Below are positions 56,876-64,000 of a stretch of DNA of 64,000 nt, piece by piece. Every line of letters starts with the position of its first letter. The stretch's first letter is position 1. Below the pieces are notes generated by a model. The model ran no database searches. It was not told the origin of the DNA and saw only the letters and a program-made list of their open reading frames with translations. The translations under genes were made by a program, and so were the position numbers. The stretch is from positions 37,749 through 101,748 of the forward strand of contig NZ_ATUZ01000001.1 in NCBI RefSeq assembly GCF_000420465.1. The letters are read 5' to 3'. Source of the stretch: Desulfovibrio desulfuricans DSM 642 (GTDB lineage: Bacteria > Desulfobacterota > Desulfovibrionia > Desulfovibrionales > Desulfovibrionaceae).

Positions 56876-58444
56876 ATGTCAAAAAGAGCTTGCTACCGTT
56901 TTTATCCCAGCGGAGAATATAAACTCAAACAGATATTCTTTGATAAAGATCACTTTCCACCACCAATTCATGTTCATGCAGGTCAATCTATCTTTCGAAA
57001 TAATGACGTTGCGATTTCCATAGCGCCAGAACTAATTTACATTAAAAAATTACATATTTTTTTAACAATTCATAGCCAAGGCAGACAAAAAACCTGGAAA
57101 TTTTTGAGTGGACAGCAAGTAGAGCTGCACAACAGTGCCTCTGACCCCATTCTTCGCCGAAAAGACGGTTCAATAATTCCGGAAGTTCTTCTTCCAAGAG
57201 AAGCGCGGCATCTTGCTCAACCTTCATACAGACCTTGGTGCATTCTTCAACTATACGTTGAGGATCCTGACCCCGCAGTATACGCATGGCACGTATCATA
57301 CTCAGTTCTGCTGCAAAACATCGCTGCTGAAAAAGCGTGGTATCAATCAGTTGGTGTTAGCAATAATGGCTGCCATTTCGGTAGGATGGCACATTCAAAA
57401 AGCATGCACATTATATCGCGCAATGTTATGCCGCATGATGCCGTGGGCAATTTCTGCCTTGAATTATCAAATTTTTTTAACAAATGTGGATATCTAACCT
57501 ATATATACGCACACGACTTTTCTCCGGAGCTCGCAGGAAGGGTCTGCTCCCTTTTCCAGATCCCCCAAGCAGCCTATGGCGAAACAATTTTTTATAATTA
57601 CTCAATAACAGATCCTTTTTTCCCTTACATAGCAGAGATCCATGCTGGGAAAAAAATATTATATTATCATAATGTTACGCCAGGTCATTGGTTTTCATCG
57701 TGCTTTCCACAATATGGTCAGCACCTTGACTCTGCCCAATCGCAGTACCCTCTATTTTCTTCTTTTGACACAGTGATAGCGAATTCTGATTTCAGCTTGG
57801 AGCAAATTAGCCCGTTCCTACGTAAAGACGCTGCGCTCTCCATATTCCCCCCCTATTTTTCGTTGAAACCACAAACGGTAAAGGCAGCATGCCCTGCACC
57901 TACACTTAAAAGCAGATATTCATTACTCTGGGTTGGTCGCATTACTCCACACAAACGGCCCGACTTAGCTCTGAAAGTCTTTGACGAACTTGTAAAATCT
58001 GGCGTAGACGCATCCCTTACCTTTGTTGGTGGTGGGCGCTATGATTTCCCAAGCTTCGCAGAACACATTGATGCCTGCTTGGCTGCTCTTCCAGCCGAAG
58101 CCCAGTCACGTGTGCAGTTTATGCAAAACATATCTGATGAACAGCTCGCTTGGCTTTACAAGCACTCAGACCTTCTCCTCTGCACAAGTGCTCATGAGGG
58201 TTATTGCATGCCACTTGCAGAAGCTGCAGCCTGCAATCTGCCGGTAGCCGCCACACCACAGCCCGCAGTACTGGAAACTCTTAATGGCGGAGGCATAATT
58301 CTTAACGAGAATCCGCCATCAGCTGCGCAAGTAATCAAGAATTTCTTGACCCGCGCAAGCGAAGAAGAACGCCGCGCAGCAATACCAGTTCTTAAACAGT
58401 TGCCGACTGATGAGCTTATACGCATTGTTAAGGGTGATGCATAA
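56876..58444 (+). CDS. Family 4 glycosyltransferase with unrecognised N-terminal extension
   Basis: A 522-residue protein. The donor domain (about 340-510) has LLWVGRITPHKRPDLALKVF, LTFVGGGRYDFPSF and CTSAHEGYCMPLAEAAACNL. The acceptor domain starts near residue 170 (GRMAHSKSMHIIS). The first 150 residues, from MSKRACYRFYPSGEYKLKQI, are an extension I do not recognise, comparable in size and position to the one at 51009. GTGGAG lies upstream of the ATG. This gene follows the large hairpin and may begin a separate transcript. The following transferase starts directly at its stop codon. Confidence 0.8.
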   Translation: MSKRACYRFYPSGEYKLKQIFFDKDHFPPPIHVHAGQSIFRNNDVAISIAPELIYIKKLHIFLTIHSQGRQKTWKFLSGQQVELHNSASDPILRRKDGSIIPEVLLPREARHLAQPSYRPWCILQLYVEDPDPAVYAWHVSYSVLLQNIAAEKAWYQSVGVSNNGCHFGRMAHSKSMHIISRNVMPHDAVGNFCLELSNFFNKCGYLTYIYAHDFSPELAGRVCSLFQIPQAAYGETIFYNYSITDPFFPYIAEIHAGKKILYYHNVTPGHWFSSCFPQYGQHLDSAQSQYPLFSSFDTVIANSDFSLEQISPFLRKDAALSIFPPYFSLKPQTVKAACPAPTLKSRYSLLWVGRITPHKRPDLALKVFDELVKSGVDASLTFVGGGRYDFPSFAEHIDACLAALPAEAQSRVQFMQNISDEQLAWLYKHSDLLLCTSAHEGYCMPLAEAAACNLPVAATPQPAVLETLNGGGIILNENPPSAAQVIKNFLTRASEEERRAAIPVLKQLPTDELIRIVKGDA

Positions 58445-59434
58445 ATGTCACTTACTGTCCTTTTCAACACATACCCCGTTGCATTTGATTGCCCTGGTGG
58501 CGGTGAGATTCAGTTGCTCAAGTATATGGAGCAACTGGAAAAGGCCGGAGTCCACGTGATTTGCTTTGACCCGTGGAATGCAAAAAAACAGTTCGATCAG
58601 GCTGACATAGTTCATTATTTTTCTGTGCAAGGTGGTTCTTGGCGTTTTTGTGTGCATGCACAAACGGTGCGCATGCTTCCGCTGATTATTTCACCTATTA
58701 TCTGGATTGACGACCCAGCCAAGTATGGCATGGAAGAGATTGGTGCTACGCTGCGTATGGCTAACCACATCCTCCCCAATTCACAGGCGGAGTGCGATCA
58801 GCTTGCCAACATCTTTGACATGTCGCCCTCACTCTTTTCCCCAATCGTGAATGGGGTGGATGATATCTTTTTTGTTCATGCTGATCCTGCCGTTTTTCGC
58901 AATCAATTTGGCATCCAGAACAAATTTGTTCTCTGCATGGGCAACATAGAGGCGCGCAAAAATCAATTACGTCTGATTGAGGCGCTGAAAGGATCAGGTC
59001 TCCACCTTGTGCTGGCAGGTCAGGAGAGGGAAGCAGACTATGCTTTGCAATGCCACGCCGCGGCTGATGCAACTGTGCACTTTGTCGGGGTGTTAGAGCA
59101 TGGTAGCAATCTGCAACGTTCGGCCTACGCTGCAACAGAAGCCCTGATTTTGCCTTCAACACTGGAAACTCCCGGTCTCGCAGCGTTGGAAGCCGCCGCT
59201 GCCGGATGCCGCATTGCCGTTACGCAGGAAGGTTGCACGCGTGAATATTTCCGAGATTTTGCCGAATACATGAACCCATACGACACCACAAGCATTTGCC
59301 ATGCCGTACAAACTGCGGTGAATTCACCCCGAAGGCCGGAATTTTCCACATTTGTAAAAGAGCATTACACGTGGAAGCATGCCGCCCAACAACTGATTGC
59401 CGTATACAACAACGTATTGGCCACACGAGGATAG
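58445..59434 (+). CDS. Family 4 glycosyltransferase
   Basis: A 329-residue GT4 protein whose ATG follows the upstream TAA without a gap. N-terminal NTYPVAFDCPGGGEIQLLKY is the acceptor-side loop. The donor side has KFVLCMGNIEARKNQLRLIE, LHLVLAGQERE and LILPSTLETPGLAALEAAAAG. Less AT-rich than the genes before it. Specificity unknown; coupled to the preceding transferase. Confidence 0.85.
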   Translation: MSLTVLFNTYPVAFDCPGGGEIQLLKYMEQLEKAGVHVICFDPWNAKKQFDQADIVHYFSVQGGSWRFCVHAQTVRMLPLIISPIIWIDDPAKYGMEEIGATLRMANHILPNSQAECDQLANIFDMSPSLFSPIVNGVDDIFFVHADPAVFRNQFGIQNKFVLCMGNIEARKNQLRLIEALKGSGLHLVLAGQEREADYALQCHAAADATVHFVGVLEHGSNLQRSAYAATEALILPSTLETPGLAALEAAAAGCRIAVTQEGCTREYFRDFAEYMNPYDTTSICHAVQTAVNSPRRPEFSTFVKEHYTWKHAAQQLIAVYNNVLATRG

Positions 59435-59449
59435 AAAAGGCACAAAAAC

Positions 59450-60601
59450 ATGAGCGCAAAACCAGTACTTGCCCTTGTGGGCACACGCCCCGAAGCCATA
59501 AAGATGGCTCCTATCATTTTGCGCCTCCAACAGTCAGCCGTGTTCCAACCTGTTATCTGCTCTACAGGGCAGCATAGAGAAATGCTGAACCAGGCTCTGG
59601 CCGATTTCAACATCCATCCCGATATAAATCTGACTGTCATGCAAGAAGAGCAAACGCTCACAGGCCTCGCCGGCAGGTTGTTTCTTAGGCTCGAGAAAAT
59701 GCTTAGCGATGTATCCCCCGCCTGTATTCTTGTGCAAGGCGATACAACAACCGCCTATGCAGGTGCAGTAAGTGGTTTTTACACAAAAATTCCGGTGGGG
59801 CACGTAGAAGCAGGTCTTCGTTCGGGCGACATGTATGCTCCCTATCCCGAAGAATTCAATCGCAGGGCCATAAGCTTGGCTGCTACATGGCATTTTGCTC
59901 CAACCCAAGGCGCAGCAAACAATCTGCTTCAAGAAGGGGTCGCGGCTGATAGAGTTCTCATTTCCGGCAATACCGTGGTTGATGCGTTGATGTACATGCG
60001 GGCTGTGATCAGGCAGACACCGCCGCCGCTGCCCCCAGTTATCGAAGACATTTTGCGAGCTAATGCCCCGTATGTGCTTATTACTGCGCATCGCAGAGAA
60101 AATTTTGGGCAAGGAATGGAAGACATTTGTTCGGCCATTGAATCGTTGGCTCACTTGCACCCGAACTGTTTTTTCATCTACCCAGTTCACCTCAATCCAC
60201 AAGTACGAAAAATTGTGGAGCAACGCCTGTCAAATCTTCCAAATGTAATACTAACTGAACCATGCGGGTACCGCCCTTTTTTACGCCTTCTGGATAATTG
60301 CCTATTCGTTTTGAGTGATTCCGGCGGCATTCAAGAAGAGTCGCCATCTTTTGGCAAAAGGGTGCTGGTAATGCGCGACCGTACAGAGCGCCCCGAGGGG
60401 GTGGAGGCTGGTTTTTGTCGCCTTGTGGGTGCATCAAAGAATAACATCATTACAGCGGCTGAAGAGCTTTTTGTCTTGTCCGCCTCCACAGGCTTGCCTG
60501 GTGCCAACCCTTATGGAGACGGAAACGCCGCGGAACGCATTGTTACCCAACTTGAAAAAAATCTTATTGGCAATATAGAGGCTGCTACGTGTCCACTCTA
60601 A
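59450..60601 (+). CDS. wecB: UDP-N-acetylglucosamine 2-epimerase (non-hydrolysing)
   Basis: A 383-residue GT-B-fold epimerase that makes UDP-ManNAc from UDP-GlcNAc. Motifs: VGTRPEAIKMAPIILRLQ, STGQHREML, VQGDTTTAYAGA, VGHVEAGLRSGDMYAPYPEE, ITAHRRENFG and LSDSGGIQEE. All are in the expected order and length. It suggests that the glycan contains ManNAc or a derivative; a UDP-HexNAc dehydrogenase for ManNAcA could be the one at 22622. Its last 13 nt overlap the next gene. Confidence 0.93.
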   Translation: MSAKPVLALVGTRPEAIKMAPIILRLQQSAVFQPVICSTGQHREMLNQALADFNIHPDINLTVMQEEQTLTGLAGRLFLRLEKMLSDVSPACILVQGDTTTAYAGAVSGFYTKIPVGHVEAGLRSGDMYAPYPEEFNRRAISLAATWHFAPTQGAANNLLQEGVAADRVLISGNTVVDALMYMRAVIRQTPPPLPPVIEDILRANAPYVLITAHRRENFGQGMEDICSAIESLAHLHPNCFFIYPVHLNPQVRKIVEQRLSNLPNVILTEPCGYRPFLRLLDNCLFVLSDSGGIQEESPSFGKRVLVMRDRTERPEGVEAGFCRLVGASKNNIITAAEELFVLSASTGLPGANPYGDGNAAERIVTQLEKNLIGNIEAATCPL

Positions 60602-61848
60602 AAAGAGCTGTTTCAATTTTACAAAGGAAGGGCTTAGCCCACTTTTGCGAAAAGGCCTTTCACTTTGCAGGAAGCGCCTTCCGCTACCGCTTTTTTCCGC
60701 ATCAGGATAAAAGAAACACCAACTGGCATCGCTATATTCAGGATCTCGATGCCCGCGTCGAAGTAATGAAGGCCAGCCCATGGAAACTGGAAATAGAGTC
60801 CACCTCTGTCTGTAACCTTCAGTGCATCATGTGTTCTCATGTTTTCTCCCATCCCCGAATCGGAAAGCATTTCAACCTGGAATTGTTGGGCCGCCTTGCA
60901 AATATGCTCCCAGCCGCAGGAGAATTTCAGCTCATGGGTTCAGGAGAGCCGCTCATCAGCCCTGCTTTCTGGAAAATTATGGAGATTATTGGCAATAATC
61001 CTTCCTATATGAAACCCACCATCGGCATCAGCAGCAATGCTGCAGCCATGACACCATATATTGCCGCAAAACTGCTGAGTTCACCATTGAGGGAAGTAAG
61101 TTTTTCGCTTGACGCCGCAACCCCAGAAACCTACCGGAAGATCCGCAACGGCGACTTTATGCGCACGGTTGAGCACATCCGCCACCTTCTGCAATGCCGC
61201 GGCAAAGATAATACAAAATCTCCACGTGTCATGCTCAATATGACCCTAATGCGCGAAAACATCGATGAACTACCCCAATTTATAAAGCTGTCCCATTCGC
61301 TAGGAGTTGACGCCATACAGTTCTGGCCCCTTCACGATTATGGCGACATTGACGCTGAGGGGTGGAATGTGAACCGCAATGGTTGGAAGTTCAACTACAG
61401 AGACCAGATGCTTGGTCAAGACGAGGCAGACGCGCAACACGCCAACAGCGTCCTTGACGAGGCCGTTGCACTTTCAGAAACACTTGGTGTGCCAATCATC
61501 TGGCCCATGGGTGGAAAAACCCATATCAAACCCATGGAAAAACGCCATACAGTGTCAGCGGCGTCCTCCACCAAGCCAGCAGCATCGCAGAGAACGGCAT
61601 GCCCCATTGATTGTGTTGCCCCCTGGGAATGGATGCTGGTTAATGTTAATGGCGATGTGCGCCCGTGCTGCCACGTACAACAAACTTTTGGGAACATAAG
61701 GCTACAACAGCCAGAAGAAATCTGGAATGGCGCTAACTACCGTGAAATGCGCCGATATCTTGCTCAAGGCAAACTGCCGCCCCAATGTCGCAATGCAGCC
61801 TGCAAATATGCTCGGGGCAACTGGATGTATTCTAATTCCACTGATTAG
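60589..61848 (+). CDS. Radical SAM/SPASM protein
   Basis: A 419-residue radical SAM enzyme that starts with GTG inside the end of wecB. The cluster cysteines are C75, C79 and C82 (SVCNLQCIMCSHV), and QLMGSGEPLIS stands in the SAM-binding position. The C-terminal SPASM region has CVAPWEWMLVNVNGDVRPCC, GNIRLQQPEEIWNG and CRNAACKYARG. It resembles MoaA/SPASM proteins in sugar and peptide modification. The N-terminal 60 residues are basic. Substrate unknown; the context suggests a modified sugar. Confidence 0.82.
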   Translation: MSTLKRAVSILQRKGLAHFCEKAFHFAGSAFRYRFFPHQDKRNTNWHRYIQDLDARVEVMKASPWKLEIESTSVCNLQCIMCSHVFSHPRIGKHFNLELLGRLANMLPAAGEFQLMGSGEPLISPAFWKIMEIIGNNPSYMKPTIGISSNAAAMTPYIAAKLLSSPLREVSFSLDAATPETYRKIRNGDFMRTVEHIRHLLQCRGKDNTKSPRVMLNMTLMRENIDELPQFIKLSHSLGVDAIQFWPLHDYGDIDAEGWNVNRNGWKFNYRDQMLGQDEADAQHANSVLDEAVALSETLGVPIIWPMGGKTHIKPMEKRHTVSAASSTKPAASQRTACPIDCVAPWEWMLVNVNGDVRPCCHVQQTFGNIRLQQPEEIWNGANYREMRRYLAQGKLPPQCRNAACKYARGNWMYSNSTD

Positions 61849-61914
61849 AGGCCTGACAAAACCCCATAGAATTTTTATTCGCATCAAGAGACTGACAGAC
61901 TAGGACAACACCCC

Positions 61915-63465
61915 ATGCAATTTTCAAATATGGCCAGCACAATGGCCTACACCGAGAGTATTGTAGCCGCAGCTCTCAGGCGCAGTCTTGGGCATACCCC
62001 TAAAATTATTCCTTTTGACGGGGGCCTTGTAATTCCATGCGGTAAAGCATCCTCCTGGGCTAGCGGAGCCCCTTATTGCGGTAAAGTACTGGTACTGGGC
62101 AGGCCTACTGATGGAATGTTGCGTCTCCTCGGGCTGAAAAATACCCCTGCGCTGCCTTCTATTGTCGGGCAAGATGCATGCGCCCCCGCCCGGGGAGAAC
62201 TCCCGTTTACGGAAAGTCCTGCCGTTTTGAATTACATTTCACACCCTCTTTTGGCGGGTCTAGCAAATCACCTCCACAGGCGGCCTTTTACACGTTTTGA
62301 TTACGAAGATGAATGGAACAACCTGGGATTTGGGCGCATCAGAACTGATAATTCACCATGGGCTGTTGAGGGGGGCATTGAATCTGATGGCGCAATCGAA
62401 CTGGCTTCCATTCAACTACGAGATGCCCAGCAACAGTGCCACTACGCGGGCTGTTATCTATCCCTGCATGATACACCAACATCTTCCATCTTATGGTGCG
62501 CGCGCCCTGTAGGGCCTTTAGACAGCACAGAATGGAGCATTGTTGAGCGTTTTATCAGTGACTGGCGTTCTGATGACATGCCCTGCTTACCTTGTTTAAA
62601 ACAGGCTCCCGCTGGATACCGCTGTCTGGTGACTATGCGCCTGGATTGCGATGAGGATGTGGCCTCAGCCAAGGATGTTTTTGATTGGTATTCAGGAGAA
62701 GGCATCCCTTTTTCACTTGCCCTTAAAACAAGCCTTGACCTGAAACCTGACGACCTTGCCCTCTTGCAGGCAGTATCTGACGCAGGAGGAACGCTACTTT
62801 CGCATTCTCACATGCATCAACTCAGCTGGGGGCCCACACCAGAAGCTGCGGTGAGTGATGCTGCAACCTCGCGCAAGCGCTTTGAAGAACTTTTCCCTTC
62901 GCTGACTCCTGTAAAACTGGCGGTATCCCCCTTTCACACCAACCAGCCCTACGCGGTGCAAGCTTTGGCTAAGACAGGTTTTACAGGCTTCGTTTCCGGC
63001 ATTATTCATAATGACCCCGAATACATGGTGGGAAGAGCTGGCGTGGTCCCTTTTGTAGACGCCCCCATTGTAACTATCAGCCAGCAGTCTATGCTGCATG
63101 GGGACTGTTACCGCCGTCAGCACCATAGCGTTATCGCTCACGTTATGGCATTTGAAGCGCAGTATCAGGCCGAAGGGATTTTTGGTTATCTTGATCACCC
63201 GTTCTCACCACGTTATCAGTATGATTGGGAGAGTAAGGAACAACGCCTTGAGGCCCATAATAAACTAATAACTACCATACAATCTTACGCTAATATTGCC
63301 TTCTGGGCACAGCAAGATTGTTTCGAATTTGTTAATGCTCTTGCTGAGGTACAACTCAACGTAACTCCACAGGGCCTCGTTCAAACTGCACACCCGAGCA
63401 GGAACGATATTGCCTACCGATTCAAGGGCAAAGAATATCTACTTGCCGATGCAGTGTTTTTTTAG
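61915..63465 (+). CDS. NodB-like polysaccharide deacetylase family protein
   Basis: A 516-residue protein. The central part (about 235-420) resembles the polysaccharide deacetylase (NodB) fold: RCLVTMRLDCDED (237-248) with the metal-binding aspartate region, TLLSHSHMH (293-301) as the His motif, and LAVSPFHTNQPYAV. The first 220 residues and the last 80 are not of a family I know. It is the last gene of the cluster, 66 nt after the radical SAM gene, and is followed by a terminator. Probable cytoplasmic or periplasmic deacetylation of the glycan or of a precursor; no signal peptide is evident. Confidence 0.72.
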   Translation: MQFSNMASTMAYTESIVAAALRRSLGHTPKIIPFDGGLVIPCGKASSWASGAPYCGKVLVLGRPTDGMLRLLGLKNTPALPSIVGQDACAPARGELPFTESPAVLNYISHPLLAGLANHLHRRPFTRFDYEDEWNNLGFGRIRTDNSPWAVEGGIESDGAIELASIQLRDAQQQCHYAGCYLSLHDTPTSSILWCARPVGPLDSTEWSIVERFISDWRSDDMPCLPCLKQAPAGYRCLVTMRLDCDEDVASAKDVFDWYSGEGIPFSLALKTSLDLKPDDLALLQAVSDAGGTLLSHSHMHQLSWGPTPEAAVSDAATSRKRFEELFPSLTPVKLAVSPFHTNQPYAVQALAKTGFTGFVSGIIHNDPEYMVGRAGVVPFVDAPIVTISQQSMLHGDCYRRQHHSVIAHVMAFEAQYQAEGIFGYLDHPFSPRYQYDWESKEQRLEAHNKLITTIQSYANIAFWAQQDCFEFVNALAEVQLNVTPQGLVQTAHPSRNDIAYRFKGKEYLLADAVFF

Positions 63466-63515
63466 GCGTTCCGCGCACGAGTTGCCCGCACAATCTTTAT
63501 TGCGGATGCCCTGGC

Positions 63516-63550
63516 GGGCATACCGGCTTTGTTTGGTATGCCCATTTTTT
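63516..63550 (+). terminator. Rho-independent terminator of the + strand cluster
   Basis: GGGCATACC and GGTATGCCC form a perfect 9-bp stem around a 10-nt loop, followed by ATTTTTT. Confidence 0.88.
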
Positions 63551-63716
63551 ATCGAGGTGACCCTCCTACCGAAAAGTGACCCTCCCAACCTCGATTGACC
63601 TTCATTTACCTGTCAGCCATCCAAGATTTGTACAATAACGAGATTGTTGCCTACAGCTTTTCAGCCAGTAACACTCTCGACCTAGCGTTTGCCAGCTTGG
63701 GCAAACTCCCTACCCT
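63551..63716 (+). pseudogene. Fragment of an IS150-type transposase with IS-end repeats
   Basis: From 63601 the frame reads FIYLSAIQDLYNNEIVAYSF and on to SASNTLDLAFASLGKLP, which is the central part of IS3-family (IS150 group) OrfB. No start or end of the gene is present. In front of it, TGACCCTCC occurs twice (63558 and 63577) inside an 8-bp inverted repeat ATCGAGGT/ACCTCGAT (63551-63595). The fragment stops where the next IS begins, so it was probably cut by that insertion. Confidence 0.65.
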
Positions 63717-64000
63717 TGACCCTCCCCCCGAAAAGTATGCCATTGAAAAGTTAGTGTTCCTGACATAGGAGCACAAGAATGAAACGTAGCAGATTCACCG
63801 AAGAACAGATTATTGGAATTTTGCGGCAAGCCGAGGCTGGAGTTCGCGTTGTCGATCTATGCCGTCAGCATGGCATCTCGGATGCGACCTTTTACAAGTG
63901 GCGCAGCAAGTTCGGTGGAATGAACATCTCTGACGCAAAGCGATTACGCCAGTTAGAGGAAGAAAACGCACGGCTGAAAAGACTTGTAGGCGAGCAGGCA
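63717..64000 (+). mobile_element. IS3-family element, left part (runs off the window)
   Basis: The end TGACCCTCCCCCC followed by GAAAAGTATGCCATTGAAAAG is nearly the same as the IS end at 44483 on the other strand. It is followed by orfA at 63779. The rest of the element lies beyond the window. With the copy at 43640-44483 it brackets the polysaccharide cluster in inverted orientation. Confidence 0.8.
63779..64000 (+). CDS. IS3-family transposase OrfA (partial at window end)
   Basis: The first 74 residues are visible: MKRSRFTEEQIIGILRQAEA, the helix-turn-helix GISDATFYKWRSKF, and the coiled KRLRQLEEENARLKRLV. GGAGCA lies upstream of the ATG. About 67 of 74 residues equal those of the copy at 44422-44156. 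The frame is intact to the last base, so this copy may be functional. Confidence 0.85.
   Translation, partial: MKRSRFTEEQIIGILRQAEAGVRVVDLCRQHGISDATFYKWRSKFGGMNISDAKRLRQLEEENARLKRLVGEQA

Noticed and set aside
1..64000. CRISPR arrays, rRNA operons and complete tRNA genes
   Set aside because: No regularly spaced repeats of CRISPR type, no rRNA sequence and no complete tRNA were seen on either strand.

Overview
The window looks like chromosomal DNA from a sulfate-reducing deltaproteobacterium of the Desulfovibrio type. This is an inference, from a GC-rich core that combines a dicarboxylate transporter, two-subunit class I fumarase and diheme fumarate reductase with many large signalling proteins. 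No 16S rRNA or other marker is present to fix the species.

Region 1 (1-14.6 kb, GC-rich, mostly + strand) is housekeeping. It holds queD, a WcbI-like protein, an Fe-S flavoprotein-type reductase, then a fumarate-respiration block (DASS transporter, fumarase alpha and beta, frdCAB). After these come a CBS-domain protein, a diguanylate cyclase, and a LysR regulator divergent from an lrgA/lrgB (cidA/cidB-like) pair. Region 2 (14.7-20 kb) holds a 1346-residue BvgS-like hybrid histidine kinase and an ADP-heptose-epimerase-like gene.

Region 3 (20-43 kb, minus strand) is a polysaccharide locus. Nucleotide-sugar genes lie at both ends: rmlC-rmlA-rmlB and a TviB-type UDP-HexNAc dehydrogenase on one side, manB-manC-gmd-fcl on the other. 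The middle (24-37.7 kb) is more AT-rich. It has glycosyltransferases, two paralogous proteins of unknown family, an FkbM methyltransferase and a PglK/MsbA-type ABC exporter. It also has an overlapping-gene block (two nucleotidyltransferases, a GDPD-like protein, a HAD phosphatase and a cupin) that could make an unrecognised activated precursor.

Region 4 (43.1-44.5 kb) is a scar of mobile DNA. It contains the 3' 47 nt of a tRNA gene with its terminator, three direct repeats that look like integrase arm sites, the frameshifted start of an integrase-like gene, and a decayed IS3-family element.

Region 5 (44.7-63.5 kb, + strand) is a second polysaccharide cluster built around a Wzm/Wzt-type ABC exporter. 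Beyond glycosyltransferases and wecB it encodes a PaaK/CapK-like ligase, a GT4-WbsX fusion, two radical SAM proteins, two methyltransferases and a NodB-like deacetylase. Five consecutive proteins carry an N-terminal extension of about 100-180 residues of no family I recognise. The cluster ends at a terminator followed by nested IS3-family DNA (63.55-64 kb). The same IS therefore brackets the cluster in inverted orientation, which suggests the block was acquired or exchanged as a unit. The most interesting items are this bracketed cluster with its radical SAM/methyltransferase core, the near-perfect 57-nt hairpin at 56672-56728, and the overlapping-gene block at 32764-35824.
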